This document shows, in pieces, positions 16,871 to 25,837 of a stretch of DNA of 64,000 bases. The position numbers were made by a program, and so were the translations under genes. Numbering within the stretch: position 1 is the stretch's first letter; every line of letters begins with the position of its first letter. The stretch covers positions 1-64,000 of the forward strand of contig NZ_JAIWPJ010000003.1 in the NCBI RefSeq assembly GCF_020515625.1, written 5' to 3'. The stretch is from Natrinema amylolyticum (GTDB taxonomy: Archaea > Halobacteriota > Halobacteria > Halobacteriales > Natrialbaceae). The notes beneath the pieces are model-generated. The model made no database searches, was not told where the DNA came from, and saw nothing but the letters and a program-made list of their open reading frames with translations.

Positions 16871-18220
16871 TCAATCGTCGGTCGGAACCGGCCCGTTCGG
16901 AGTCGACTCCACTCGAGTGCGGTACAGTCCACCGGACAGGCCGATCGAGACGATCGCGAGGACGAGGAAGACGACGTAGCCGTTGGCGTAGCCGGCGGTC
17001 CCCTGCAGGTCGACGAACAGGCCGAGCACGGGCGGGATGACGAAACCGCCGAACGCACCGAGGCCGCCGACCAGCCCCGACGCCCCGCCGACGGCCTCGG
17101 GCACGTACTTCGGAACGAGGCCGAACACCGCCGCGTTCGCGACGCCGATCCCGATCCCGAGCAGGACCGTCGCACCGATCGCGATCGGAACCGTTCGAGC
17201 CGTCATGAGACCGAGCGCAGCGATCCCGACGACGACGAAACTCGCGATCGCCGTCCGTTCACCGCCGATCCGGTCGCTGACGACGCCGCCCGGAACCCGA
17301 ATGAGCGCCGCGAGCAGCGTGAACGCGACCGCCGTGAGGGCACCGGCACGCTGGAGGTCGAGATCGTGGACGGCCGTCCAGTACGACGGGAACCAGGTCG
17401 TCAGCGCGAGGAACCCGCCGAACGAGGTGAAGAACAGGGCGACGAGCACCCACGTTCGCGGAATGCTGGCCGCCTCGCGGATCGAGGCCATCGCGTCGCC
17501 GCCGGGAAACAGGTCCTGGCCCCGCGCTTCGGCCGCCCGTTTCGCGTCCTCGGCCTCGAGCCCCTGCTTCCGAAGCTGGAAGGACGGCGGGTCGACGGCG
17601 ACGATGCCGTAAACGAACGTCCCGAGGACGAGGAAGCCGAACCAAACGAGGTACGCACCCGTCAGGCCGAGCGCGGCGAGCGCGATCGGGACGAGCAGCG
17701 TGAAGATCCCCGGCGAACTGTTTCCCAGCCCCGCGTACACCGCGAGCATCGTCCCCTGTCGGTCCTCTGGCGACCAGTAGGACGTCTGGGCGGCCCCGAC
17801 GGAGAACGTCGCGATCCCGCAGCCGGACAGCGCGCCGAACAGGAAGACGAGCGGGTAGTGGGCCATCGTCAACCCCTCGGTCCCGAGCGTCACGAGAATC
17901 GTCGACAGGCCGGCCATCCCGACGACGGCACAGCTCAGCAGGACCAGAAACGGCTTCGCCGCGCCCACGTCCTCGACCCACGCGCCGAAGGGGATCCGAA
18001 GCAGCGAGCCGGTCAACTGCGGCGCGGCGACCAGCAGGCCGAGCGCGAGCCCGGACAGACCCATCGCCCCCTCGAGTTCGGTCGCGACGGGACCGTAGAG
18101 GACGACGCCCGCGAAGCCGACGAAGAACCCCAGCGTGGCGGACGCGACGCCTCGCCGCGGGCTCCCCCGGACTGCGGGCATGTCCTCGCCGGCCGGTTCG
18201 GAAGTCGATCTCGTCGTCAT
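16871..18220 (-). CDS. nasB: nitrate/nitrite transporter, major facilitator family
   Basis: 449 residues, about twelve membrane segments. It belongs to the NNP (NarK/NrtP-like) branch: 'PQLTGSLLRIPFGAWVED' in the first half, the glycine-rich nitrate signatures 'VYAGLGNSSPGIF' and 'SGLVGGLGAFGGFVIPP' in helices 5 and 11. It brings nitrate into the cell for the reductase encoded just upstream, and the start codon is only six bases from the end of that gene, so the two are one transcription unit. The order nitrate reductase then transporter matches the nasAB arrangement of Haloferax. Confidence 0.92.
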   Translation of the reverse strand: MTTRSTSEPAGEDMPAVRGSPRRGVASATLGFFVGFAGVVLYGPVATELEGAMGLSGLALGLLVAAPQLTGSLLRIPFGAWVEDVGAAKPFLVLLSCAVVGMAGLSTILVTLGTEGLTMAHYPLVFLFGALSGCGIATFSVGAAQTSYWSPEDRQGTMLAVYAGLGNSSPGIFTLLVPIALAALGLTGAYLVWFGFLVLGTFVYGIVAVDPPSFQLRKQGLEAEDAKRAAEARGQDLFPGGDAMASIREAASIPRTWVLVALFFTSFGGFLALTTWFPSYWTAVHDLDLQRAGALTAVAFTLLAALIRVPGGVVSDRIGGERTAIASFVVVGIAALGLMTARTVPIAIGATVLLGIGIGVANAAVFGLVPKYVPEAVGGASGLVGGLGAFGGFVIPPVLGLFVDLQGTAGYANGYVVFLVLAIVSIGLSGGLYRTRVESTPNGPVPTDD

Positions 18221-18226
18221 TGGCGT

Positions 18227-20389
18227 TCAGGCGCTCGCTTCCGCGACCGCCCTGACGTCCCGTTCCCGCGGTGGCTCGAGACGAACCGCACACTGCTTGA
18301 AGTTCGGCTCGTTCGAGCGCGGGTCGACATCGGGCAGCGTGAGATCGTTCACATCGGGGTGGTGGATCGGCAGCCAGACGACGCCGTCGGGAATCGCCTC
18401 GTCGGTCTCGACGCTAACCGTGACCGACGCCCGCCGGGAGACGACGCGAGCGTACTGTTCGTCGTCGCCGTCCTCGAGCTCATCGGCCGGAGACTCGAGT
18501 TCGTCCGCGAAGGCGGCGGCCGTCGCCGGGCTGACCCTGGCCGTCGGCGGTTCGTCCTCGCGGGTCCGAACGCCGGTGTTGTAGGCGTCCGGGCGACGCG
18601 CCGTCGTCAGCGTGAACGGGTAGGACTCGTCCGTCGGTTCGGGAAGCGGGCGGGCCTCGCCGGTCGAGAACCGCGCACGGCCGGACTGGGTGTAGAACGA
18701 CCAGGATTCGGCCGTCGGTTCGGCGGCGGTGTCGTCCGCATCGTCCTCGCCGCCGTCTTCGGCCTCGTAGTACCGGTAGCCGCCCGACACGTCCGGCTCG
18801 GGTGCCGGCCAGCGGACCGCGGTCTCGCCCTCGAGGCGCTCGTAGCTGATCCCCGAGAGATCGGCCGGCGTCCCCTCGGTCAGCGCGGCGAACTCGTCGA
18901 AGACCGCGTCGGGTTCGGGCTTCTCGTCGAACAGGCCGGGAACGAGGCGATCGGCGAGCTGGCCGATCAGCGTGAGGTCCGTCCGGACCCCGCCGGGCGT
19001 CTCCGTCGCGGCTCGCACTCGGGAAACGGTCCGTTCCATGTTGGTCGTCGTCCCCTCGGACTCGCCCCAGGTCGCCGCGGGCAGGACGACGTCGGCGCAG
19101 TCGACCGTCTCGCTGTGGAACGCGTCCTGGACGACGAGGAACGAGTCCTCGAGTTTCTCGCGGACGCGCGTGGCGTCGGGCATGCCCGCGACGGGGTTGG
19201 TCGCGACCGCGTAGACGGCGTCGATGTCGTCGCCGATGGCGTCGACGATACCGACCGGCCCCGGTCCGGGGTCGTCGGGGAATCGCGAGACCGGTACGTC
19301 CCACGTCTTGGCGACTTCGCGGCGGTGGTCCGGATCCGTGAACGGGCGGTGACCCGGCCAGGAACCCTTCGAAGAGCAGACGCGGGTCCCCATCGAGTTG
19401 GCCTGCCCGGTCAGCGAGAACGGTCCCGACCCCGGCCGGAGGTTGCCGGTTGCGAGGCACAGATCGATCAGCGCGCCCGCGGCCGCGGTCCCGTTGACGC
19501 TCTGGTTGATTCCCATCCCCCAGTACAGCAGGGACGGGTCCTCGAGCGCGTCCGCGAGGCGGTCGACGTCGGCCATCGAAACGCCGGCCATCTCGGCGGC
19601 CTCGGCCGCGTCGGGGAGTTCCGCGCGGAGCTCCTCGAAGCCGACCGTCGCCTCGTCGACGAATTCCTCGTCGACGCCGTCAGTCTCGATCACGCGGGCG
19701 AGGACGGCTCGTGCGAGCGCGAGGTCGCCGCCCGGCTCGAGGGGGACGTGGTGGTCGGCGACTTCGGCGCTCTCGCTGTGGACGGGGTCGACCACGATCA
19801 GTTCGGAGTCGTCGTCGTCCGCGGACTGGCGGATCCAGCGGAACATGACCGGGTGAGCGGCCGCCGGGTTCGCACCCCAGACGACGTGACTCTGGGCGTC
19901 GGGGATGTCGTCGTACGTCGGCGGCGGCGCGTCGCTGCCGAAGGCGTCGTAGTAGGCGGTGACGGCCGAGGCCATACACAGCGTCGTGTTGGCGTCGTAG
20001 TACCGAGTCCCGAAGCCGCCGCGAGCGAGCTTGCCCAGGGCGTAGGCGGCCTCGTTGGTCTGCTGGCCGCTTCCCAGGACGGCGACGCTGTCGCCGCCGT
20101 CGGCGAGTGCGGTACCGAGCCCTTCCGCCGCGTGCTGAAGCGCCGCTTCCCACGTCGTCGGGACGAGTTCGCCGTCCTCGCGCACGAGCGGCCGGGTCAG
20201 CCACTCGCCGTCGGGATCGGCGGTCTCGCTGACGCCGCGCTGACACGCCAGCCCCTGATTGACCGGGTGACTGGGGTCGCCGCGGACGGTCTCGAGCCCG
20301 TACCCCCGCTCGGGGGTCTGCTGGACGTGACCACAGCCGACCGCACACCGCATACATGTGGTCGGTACGAGGTCGGTCACGGCGTCCAC
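18227..20389 (-). CDS. nasA: assimilatory nitrate reductase, molybdopterin enzyme
   Basis: 720 residues. It reduces nitrate to nitrite at a bis-MGD molybdenum centre. The N-terminal [4Fe-4S] motif is Cys12-x2-Cys15-x3-Cys19 ... Cys49 (TCMRCAVGCG, GLACQRG). Further family marks: 'LCMASAVTAYYDAFGSD' near the molybdenum site, 'GQANSMGTRVCSSKGSWPGHRPF' (about 328-350; given as adjoining pieces), and the C-terminal molydopterin-binding domain with 'FTLTTARRPDAYNTGVRTR'. The start at 20389 is fixed by the cysteine motif. Electrons presumably come from ferredoxin; no separate small subunit is encoded. Cotranscribed with the transporter. Confidence 0.93.
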   Translation of the reverse strand: MDAVTDLVPTTCMRCAVGCGHVQQTPERGYGLETVRGDPSHPVNQGLACQRGVSETADPDGEWLTRPLVREDGELVPTTWEAALQHAAEGLGTALADGGDSVAVLGSGQQTNEAAYALGKLARGGFGTRYYDANTTLCMASAVTAYYDAFGSDAPPPTYDDIPDAQSHVVWGANPAAAHPVMFRWIRQSADDDDSELIVVDPVHSESAEVADHHVPLEPGGDLALARAVLARVIETDGVDEEFVDEATVGFEELRAELPDAAEAAEMAGVSMADVDRLADALEDPSLLYWGMGINQSVNGTAAAGALIDLCLATGNLRPGSGPFSLTGQANSMGTRVCSSKGSWPGHRPFTDPDHRREVAKTWDVPVSRFPDDPGPGPVGIVDAIGDDIDAVYAVATNPVAGMPDATRVREKLEDSFLVVQDAFHSETVDCADVVLPAATWGESEGTTTNMERTVSRVRAATETPGGVRTDLTLIGQLADRLVPGLFDEKPEPDAVFDEFAALTEGTPADLSGISYERLEGETAVRWPAPEPDVSGGYRYYEAEDGGEDDADDTAAEPTAESWSFYTQSGRARFSTGEARPLPEPTDESYPFTLTTARRPDAYNTGVRTREDEPPTARVSPATAAAFADELESPADELEDGDDEQYARVVSRRASVTVSVETDEAIPDGVVWLPIHHPDVNDLTLPDVDPRSNEPNFKQCAVRLEPPRERDVRAVAEASA

Positions 20390-20417
20390 CCCGCCGTCTC
20401 GGGCTGAATGGGGGAAC

Positions 20418-20432
20418 GTGATTTACAATCAC
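20418..20432. promoter_or_regulatory. 15-base palindrome in the nasA leader
   Basis: GTGATTTACAATCAC is a perfect 6-3-6 inverted repeat, ending 29 bases before the nasA ATG. It shares its GTGAT/TTAC half-site flavour with the operator-like element further upstream at 20507. It could be a second binding site or an RNA hairpin in the leader. Confidence 0.45.
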
Positions 20433-20498
20433 ACCCATCTGAAAGAGATTGGCGCAACATCATTCAAACTTTCACAGATTAGGAGAACATATGCAACT

Positions 20499-20518
20499 AC
20501 TAAACGGTGATCGTTTAC
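20499..20518 (-). promoter_or_regulatory. nasA promoter: AT-rich box plus operator-like palindrome
   Basis: On the minus strand GTAAACGATCAC (20518-20507) is followed two bases later by TTTAGTAG, a TATA-like element. Element and spacing match those before the nitrite reductase gene (GTAAACGATTAC, two bases, TTATATAG). One base differs between the two operators. Confidence 0.55.
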
Positions 20519-20551
20519 GAACTATGATTTTTCCAGCAGAAACGACGGAGA

Positions 20552-20599
20552 GTCCGCAATATGCGGACGGATAGAAACAATATAAGGCCATTATATGGC
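20552..20599 (-). terminator. two hairpins downstream of tatC, candidate terminator
   Basis: GTCCGCA-ATA-TGCGGAC (20552-20568, 7-bp arms) and GCCAT-TAT-ATGGC (20587-20599, 5-bp arms) with AT-rich sequence between them. They lie 108 bases or more beyond the stop of the leftward tatC gene and upstream of the nas promoter, so they could end the tatC transcript. Archaeal termination usually needs only U-runs, so a regulatory role is equally possible. Confidence 0.35.
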
Positions 20600-20706
20600 G
20601 GATTTACCTGCTATCGGGCAGACGAATGTCCACGAAATCGCGAACATTGTGACTGATTAGCGCGGTCAGACGGCGGGTGAGCGAACAGTGATGGACTCGA
20701 GCGGGA

Positions 20707-21675
20707 TTACTCCCGTCCGACCCACTTGAGGACGAACAACGTCCCCTCGAACAGCAGGATCATCGTGACGGCGACGAGGATGGGAGCCATCATCGTCGGA
20801 TCGATCGTGAACATGAACGAGAGCCCGGCGAAGGCCGCCCAGAAGTACAGCCGCTTCTGGGCCAGCCAGCGGCGGGTCGTCACGCCCATCATGATCGCCA
20901 GCATGATGAACAGCGGAATCTGGAAGACGATCGCGAGAAAGCCCGTCAGCGTGATGATCAGATCGAACGTCTCGCCGAGCGCGTACGCGATCTCCGCGCT
21001 GCCCTCGGCATAGTAGGTGAAGTACTCGAAGAGGATCGGCAGGACGAGGACGTACGAGAACACCATCCCGCCCGCCGCCAGCACGACGCTCGTCGGCACG
21101 GCCGCGAGGTAGTACTTGCGCTCGTTGGGGTACAGTCCCGGCCGCATGAACAGGTAACACTCGTAGACGAACGCCGGCAGCGCGACCATGATCCCCAACA
21201 GCGAGGAGATCTTGATCCGCGTCAGCCACAGCTCGAGCGGATGGTAGACGTGTGGCGGCGGCACCTCGCTGACCTCGTAGGGGAAGACGTTGAACCAGAC
21301 GAACTCGATGGCCTGGGAGGCCCACAGCAGGCCGATCGCCGTCCCGCCGGCTCCGAACAGGAGGACGACCGCCAGTCGGAGGACCATCTCCTCGATGTGG
21401 TCCGCCAGCGGCATCTCCTCGTCGTCCGGCGGCGTCGAGATCCCGCCGATATCGTCGTCGGAGTCGGGATAGGTCGGCTCGGGGTTGTGCCGATCACCGA
21501 CGACGCCTTCGCCGTCGGTCTCGAGGCTGGGTCCGTCCGCGTCGTCACCCTCGGTCAGTCCGTCTCCCGAATCGGGGTCGGACGCGTCGGCGGCGACTGG
21601 CCGTCGCTCGTCAGGGTCGTCCCCCGACTCTCGAGGGCCCTCGACATCGCGGTCGTCGCCCGGCTCGTCCGACAT
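20707..21675 (-). CDS. tatC: twin-arginine translocase subunit TatC (single domain)
   Basis: 322 residues. TatC recognises twin-arginine signal peptides; haloarchaea send most secreted proteins through Tat. A highly acidic, disordered N-terminal extension covers about the first 90 residues (many D, E, G, P). Then 'MPLADHIEEMVLRLAVVLL' begins the usual TatC core with six membrane helices; 'PLELWLTRIKIS', 'YECYLFMRPGLYPNERKY' and 'FLAIVFQIPLFIML' are recognisable family segments. It corresponds to the TatCo-type protein of Haloferax. Divergent from the double TatC gene. Confidence 0.92.
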   Translation of the reverse strand: MSDEPGDDRDVEGPRESGDDPDERRPVAADASDPDSGDGLTEGDDADGPSLETDGEGVVGDRHNPEPTYPDSDDDIGGISTPPDDEEMPLADHIEEMVLRLAVVLLFGAGGTAIGLLWASQAIEFVWFNVFPYEVSEVPPPHVYHPLELWLTRIKISSLLGIMVALPAFVYECYLFMRPGLYPNERKYYLAAVPTSVVLAAGGMVFSYVLVLPILFEYFTYYAEGSAEIAYALGETFDLIITLTGFLAIVFQIPLFIMLAIMMGVTTRRWLAQKRLYFWAAFAGLSFMFTIDPTMMAPILVAVTMILLFEGTLFVLKWVGRE

Positions 21676-21743
21676 CTACAGGATATTGATAGGCCACCGG
21701 TTATAGGCCTTTTTCTTACGGACCCCCCGCCGAAAAGCGAGAC

Positions 21744-21759
21744 GGCCGCTCGAGCGGCC
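21744..21759. promoter_or_regulatory. 16-base perfect palindrome between divergent tatC genes
   Basis: GGCCGCTCGAGCGGCC sits in the 142-base spacer between the two divergent tatC genes. TATA-like elements flank it: CCTATAACC on the minus strand near 21703-21711 for the left gene and 'gttgataac' near 21785 for the right gene. CTCGAG-centred sequences are common in this genome, so chance is not excluded. Confidence 0.35.
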
Positions 21760-21817
21760 CTCGAACCGCGTACCCACTCGAAAGGTTGATAACTGGATGT
21801 CAGTTACCCTCTACCCA

Positions 21818-24145
21818 ATGAGTTCTGCCGTCGACGAGGACACTGCCAAGGCCCTCAATTCCGGCCGGGAGACGATCGGCGCACTACTCTCGGGCGCCCA
21901 ACAGCACCTTCAGAAGGTGTTCATCGTCTTTCTCGTGGGCTTCGTCGGCTCCTTCTACGCGCTGCGCGTGGTCGTCTGGGACTTCCTCGAGGCGACTGCG
22001 AAGGCCCAGATGGGCCAGGAAATCGCTGGATCGACCGATATCATTACCCGGACGCCGTTCGAGGTGATCCTGCTTCAGGCCAAAATCGGCATGATCGCGG
22101 GGATCATCGTCGCGCTCCCGGCTCTGCTCTTCTTCTCTCGGAAAGCGCTTCGCCGCCGCGGCTACACCAGCGCCGTCCCGGTTTCGAAGGGGTACATTGC
22201 CGGGTTCATCGTGATGGCGCTGTCGTTGTTCATGGCGGGCGTCATCTACGCGTACAGCATCTTCTTCCCGTACGCCTTCGGGTTTCTCGCGGGGAACGCC
22301 GTCAGCGCCGGCGTCAAACCCAGTTACGGGATTACCGAGTTCACCGAGTTCATGGCGCTGCTGACGCTCTCGTTCGGACTCGCCGCCCAGCTGCCGCTGT
22401 TGATGGGCGTGCTGTCCTACACTGAGATCATCCCTTACGAGACGTTCCGCGACAAGTGGCGACACGCCGTCGTCGGAATCGTCGTCTTCGGGGCCCTGTT
22501 CTCGCCGCCGGACCCGTTCACGCAGGTCATGTGGGCGATGCCGATGGTCGTCCTCTACGTCTTCAGCCTCGGGCTGGCCAAGGTGGTCACCAACGTCCGA
22601 CGGCGCGGCGCGGCGAAATCCGCCGGGACGGGGACGGACCACGTCAAGCGTCGGCTCCTCCAGTTCGGCGGCGTCCTCGCCGTCGTCGCTCTCGGGATCA
22701 CCGCCGCCGTCAACCAGGGCGGCTTCGGCTACCTCCGCGAGTCGGTCTATCCCACGTTCCCGTCGTGGCTGCGACCCAGCGGAACGACCGGCCTCGAGAC
22801 GATAGCGATCGAACACGGCCTCCTCGGAGAGGTCGCGGTCGGCCTGTTCGTCGCCGCCGCCGTCGGCTTCGTCGTCCTGCTGGGCTACACGATTCACGTG
22901 CTCCAGCAGCCCGTCTACCCGCGACAGGACGACATCCGACGGGCGGACACCCACGAGGACGTCGACTTCGAGACGCTCACGGTCGACGACGTCGAGGACG
23001 TGTCGACGCAGGTCTTCCAGACGATGAGCGAGGAACAGGCCCTGGACTACTCCCGGCAGGCCATGTACGACGACGACCGGGCGAAAGCCGAGGCGATCCT
23101 CGACCGCTTCGATTCGATCCAGGAGATGGAGTCCGAAGGCGAGTCGGCGGCCTCGGGAGACGCGGCTGCAGCGGGCGGGGCCGATGCAGACGGAGACGAC
23201 GAGAGTCTCTTCGCGAGCACCGCTGCCGGCATGCTCGACCCGTTCACCGAGGAGGAGACGGACGAGGACGACATCGGCGGCTACGCCTACGACATCGCCT
23301 TCATCTTCAACAGTCTCACCTCGAAGGTGTTCCGCATCGTCGGGCTCTTCATGGTCGTCATGGGCGGGACCTTCTTCTGGCTCTACTCGGGCGGTCTCGG
23401 CGACGTCCTCAGGCTCTTCCTCGATCGGGTTCCCCGTCACGTGCTCGAGGAAGTCGTCGCGGAGGGCGCCGATCCGAGCACGATGAGCCTCGCCGAACTC
23501 ATCGAGGCGATGGACATCGTCGTCGCCTTGCACCCGGTCGAGGTGCTCATCTTCGAGGCGAAGGTGAGCGCCCTGGCCGGCCTCGTCGCCACGTTACCCG
23601 TGATCCTGTTCTACGCCTGGCCGCCCGCCAAGGAGCGCGGGCTGGTCTACGGCGACCGTCGGACGTTCGTCGTCTGGGGCGGCGGCCTGCTGGCCGGCTT
23701 CGCCGTCGGAACCTACTTCGGCTTCTTCTGGGTCGCGCCGACGATCATCTCGTATCTGGTCTCGGACGCGATCAGCAACGGGATGGTCATCTCTTACCGG
23801 ATCAAGAGCTTCTTCTGGCTCGTGATCTTCACGACCGTCGGGATCGGCTTCCTGCTGAACATCATCGTCACGATGGCGCTGTTCCACGTCGGCGGCATCG
23901 TCAGCTACCGCTCGATGCTCGAGCGCTGGCGGCCGCTGGTCGTCGGCATCTTCGTCGTCGCCGCCTTCTTCAGCCCGAAGGGGATCCTCATGATGCTCAT
24001 GTTCGCGATCCCGATCTCGCTCACCTACCTGCTCGGCCTCGCCGTCCTCTACGTCCTCACCGGCGGCGGCCGGCTGTTCGGCGGTGGCGGCGGCTCGGCG
24101 GCTCCACCGGACGCCGAAGATACCGGTGCGAGCGCGACGGAGTGA
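21818..24145 (+). CDS. tatC: double-domain TatC translocase (TatCt)
   Basis: 775 residues, two TatC domains in one chain, as in the haloarchaeal TatCt protein with 14 predicted membrane spans. The first domain runs from about 25 to 275 ('GAQQHLQKVFIVFLVGFVG', 'ITEFTEFMALLTLSFGLAAQLPLL'). An acidic linker with 'SEGESAASGDAAAAGGADADG' type composition (about 430-470) follows, and the second domain covers 480-760 ('EVLIFEAKVSALAGLVATLPVIL'). The ATG at 21818 is preferred to an in-frame ATG seven codons upstream, since haloarchaeal homologues start with MSSAVDED-like residues. In Haloferax the corresponding gene is essential. Confidence 0.9.
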   Translation: MSSAVDEDTAKALNSGRETIGALLSGAQQHLQKVFIVFLVGFVGSFYALRVVVWDFLEATAKAQMGQEIAGSTDIITRTPFEVILLQAKIGMIAGIIVALPALLFFSRKALRRRGYTSAVPVSKGYIAGFIVMALSLFMAGVIYAYSIFFPYAFGFLAGNAVSAGVKPSYGITEFTEFMALLTLSFGLAAQLPLLMGVLSYTEIIPYETFRDKWRHAVVGIVVFGALFSPPDPFTQVMWAMPMVVLYVFSLGLAKVVTNVRRRGAAKSAGTGTDHVKRRLLQFGGVLAVVALGITAAVNQGGFGYLRESVYPTFPSWLRPSGTTGLETIAIEHGLLGEVAVGLFVAAAVGFVVLLGYTIHVLQQPVYPRQDDIRRADTHEDVDFETLTVDDVEDVSTQVFQTMSEEQALDYSRQAMYDDDRAKAEAILDRFDSIQEMESEGESAASGDAAAAGGADADGDDESLFASTAAGMLDPFTEEETDEDDIGGYAYDIAFIFNSLTSKVFRIVGLFMVVMGGTFFWLYSGGLGDVLRLFLDRVPRHVLEEVVAEGADPSTMSLAELIEAMDIVVALHPVEVLIFEAKVSALAGLVATLPVILFYAWPPAKERGLVYGDRRTFVVWGGGLLAGFAVGTYFGFFWVAPTIISYLVSDAISNGMVISYRIKSFFWLVIFTTVGIGFLLNIIVTMALFHVGGIVSYRSMLERWRPLVVGIFVVAAFFSPKGILMMLMFAIPISLTYLLGLAVLYVLTGGGRLFGGGGGSAAPPDAEDTGASATE

Positions 24146-24424
24146 CGGTGTTCACCGCACGTTCACTGCTCCTCCACCGGCGTTTCGTCGTTCGCTCAGT
24201 CTTGCAGCTGCTTCGTATAGGGGATTACCCGCTCAGACCGCCAACCCTCATGGCCGCCGTGAGCAGACGGGTCTTCGACCCCTCTCAGGAGAAATCGGCT
24301 GGGGAGGACGTGGCGATTGCCTGTTGCCGCGATGGGGACGCTTCGTCACCTGATCCCGCCCGAAGAAGCCGCTGACTCAATCACCGCTCGGAGAAACCGT
24401 TTCACACGCGGCACGTGTCCTCTC
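24146..24424. other. non-coding stretch downstream of tatC
   Basis: 279 bases between the tatC stop and the small gene at 24425. Short frames exist on both strands but none has family features or consistent codon use. No hairpin of note and no RNA gene recognised. Confidence 0.4.
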
Positions 24425-24628
24425 TCACTCGTTCGTCGGCGGAATCTCCGACTCCTCGTTCTTTCGTACTTCGGTAACGATCACGTCCCAGTCCGGGTAG
24501 TCGGTTCCGTTCCGACAGTCCCATCCGCCTTCGATCTCGAGATCGCTGTCGTACGCACGACGAAGGAGCGCTTTCAGTTCGGCACGTAACTCCGCTTCGG
24601 ACGAGGGCGGCGTCTCGCCGGAGGTCAT
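24425..24628 (-). CDS. small HalOD1-associated hypothetical protein
   Basis: 67 residues. The core 'LRAELKALLRRAYDSDLEIEGGW' (about 14-36; shown in part) followed by 'DYPDWDVIVTEV' resembles a small haloarchaeal family usually encoded next to HalOD1 proteins: an alpha helix with L-x-x-L-L-x-x-A-Y, a G-G-W turn, and a C-terminal beta strand. Its ATG overlaps the stop of the HalOD1 gene (ATGA), so the two are translationally coupled. Function unknown, probably a regulatory partner. Confidence 0.72.
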   Translation of the reverse strand: MTSGETPPSSEAELRAELKALLRRAYDSDLEIEGGWDCRNGTDYPDWDVIVTEVRKNEESEIPPTNE

Positions 24629-24978
24629 CGGCGTGTGATTCCGGCGGTCTCGCTGGCTGCCCGTTCGGAGTCCGGTGGGGAGAGCGTCACTACCTCGTTA
24701 CTGGATACGGTTATTTCGCACCCTTCGATCGTAAACGAAACGTCGACCGATCCGTGCGGCGTGTCTCGACGTCGGACTAGCTCGTCGAGAGCATCGGTAT
24801 CGACCGTGTAGTGGAGTGGGTCCAGTTCGACCGGATCGACGCTCAGAACGTTCGACACTGCGGCGATGACGGCCATGCTCGCAGCGGTCGCGTCCCGATC
24901 GTACTGGGCGCGATACGTGCCCGACTCCCGGTCGAATTCCAGCGATTCTAACTCGGAACTTGCTAAACTGGCAGTCAT
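24625..24978 (-). CDS. HalOD1 output-domain protein
   Basis: 117 residues. The HalOD1 domain pattern is clear: 'ASMAVIAAVSNVLSVDPVELDPLHYTVDTDALDEL' (about 32-66; described here by its key features: V-x-A-V-x-x-x-L, D-P-x-x-L-x-P-L-x-x-x-V-D-x-D-A-L) then 'SVDVSFTIEGCEITVSSNEVVTL'. The domain is haloarchaeal-specific and proposed as an output module of signal transduction. It stands alone here with no receiver or PAS part. Forms an operon with the small gene downstream. Confidence 0.82.
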   Translation of the reverse strand: MTASLASSELESLEFDRESGTYRAQYDRDATAASMAVIAAVSNVLSVDPVELDPLHYTVDTDALDELVRRRDTPHGSVDVSFTIEGCEITVSSNEVVTLSPPDSERAASETAGITRR

Positions 24979-25070
24979 AGATATCTATGTTCCTCTAGCG
25001 GTCTGCGTCGGTTTAACACGGCTACTGATTATACAGGAGGTTTTAATACTACCACAGAGTTTTCTCGGGG

Positions 25071-25712
25071 TTACTGATTGATAAGCGTCCCACCGATGAG
25101 CCGCCGGTGACCGCGTCTGAGCCGAGACGAGAGCGACTGCTGCGTGATTCCGATCTCCGCGGCGATATCCTCGAGCGAGGCCTCGCGCGGCGAATCGAAA
25201 TAGCCGTGTTCGTAGGCCAACACCAGCGCTTCTCGCTGGGCGTCAGTCAGCTCGTAGTCGTCACCCTGTATCGGGAGCAACTGGTGGACTGCGGTGATCT
25301 CGATGGGAATTTCGTGCGTTTGGCATTCGGTGCGGAACTCGCTGATCGCCTCGCGGCTCTCACCGCGGACTTCGAAGTCCCACCCGTCTTTCGTCCCGAC
25401 GCCGGAGAGCACGGAGACGTTAGTTTCGGCGAGGGCGCTCAAGATGCCGAAGTACTCCGGTTCCCACTCTGCACGCATGAGATACTCCTCGTCGACGCTG
25501 TCGATGAGTTTGGTGGTGGCCAGTCCAGCGTGGGTTTCGAACGCGGCTTCGATGTCCTCGGCGGCCGCGCCGCGGACCCAGAAATACGGGATTATCAGGT
25601 CCTCCTGCGGGAGGAGTCGCTCCATCCTGATCGTTACCTCGGGGAGGGTTTCGAAGACCGTCCCCAGTGGAAACTCGTCCGCCGGACTCGTGAACTCCAT
25701 CACGGTGGCCAT
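25071..25712 (-). CDS. bat-type HTH-10 transcriptional regulator
   Basis: 213 residues. The N-terminal half is the bacterio-opsin-activator type sensor fold ('MATVMEFTSPADEFPLGTVF', 'AAFETHAGLATTKLIDSV', 'VSVLSGVGTKDGWDFEVRGES'). The C-terminal HTH-10 domain begins 'ELTDAQREALVLAYEHGYFDSPREAS' (about 155-180, shown in part) and continues with 'EDIAAEIGITQQSLSSRLRRGHRRLI'. Such proteins are one-component regulators of transcription in haloarchaea. The ATG at 25712 starts the conserved domain; the frame continues upstream to 26141 but only as antisense of the neighbouring regulator. A paralogue is divergent at 25903. Confidence 0.88.
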   Translation of the reverse strand: MATVMEFTSPADEFPLGTVFETLPEVTIRMERLLPQEDLIIPYFWVRGAAAEDIEAAFETHAGLATTKLIDSVDEEYLMRAEWEPEYFGILSALAETNVSVLSGVGTKDGWDFEVRGESREAISEFRTECQTHEIPIEITAVHQLLPIQGDDYELTDAQREALVLAYEHGYFDSPREASLEDIAAEIGITQQSLSSRLRRGHRRLIGGTLINQ

Positions 25713-25837
25713 ACCGACGGTTCGCCGCGAAGGCCGATAACCCGCGTGGGTGGTGTACCAAGCACCGACGGTCACGTCCCGCGCTCGAAGCCGCCGCGCA
25801 AGGGTGAGAGAGAGTGACACCCGTCCGATTTCGTACG

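Noticed and set aside
16691-20407. 1238-codon open frame on the + strand
   Set aside because: Antisense to the nitrate transporter and nitrate reductase. Translation is charge-rich nonsense (long R, D, E, V runs).
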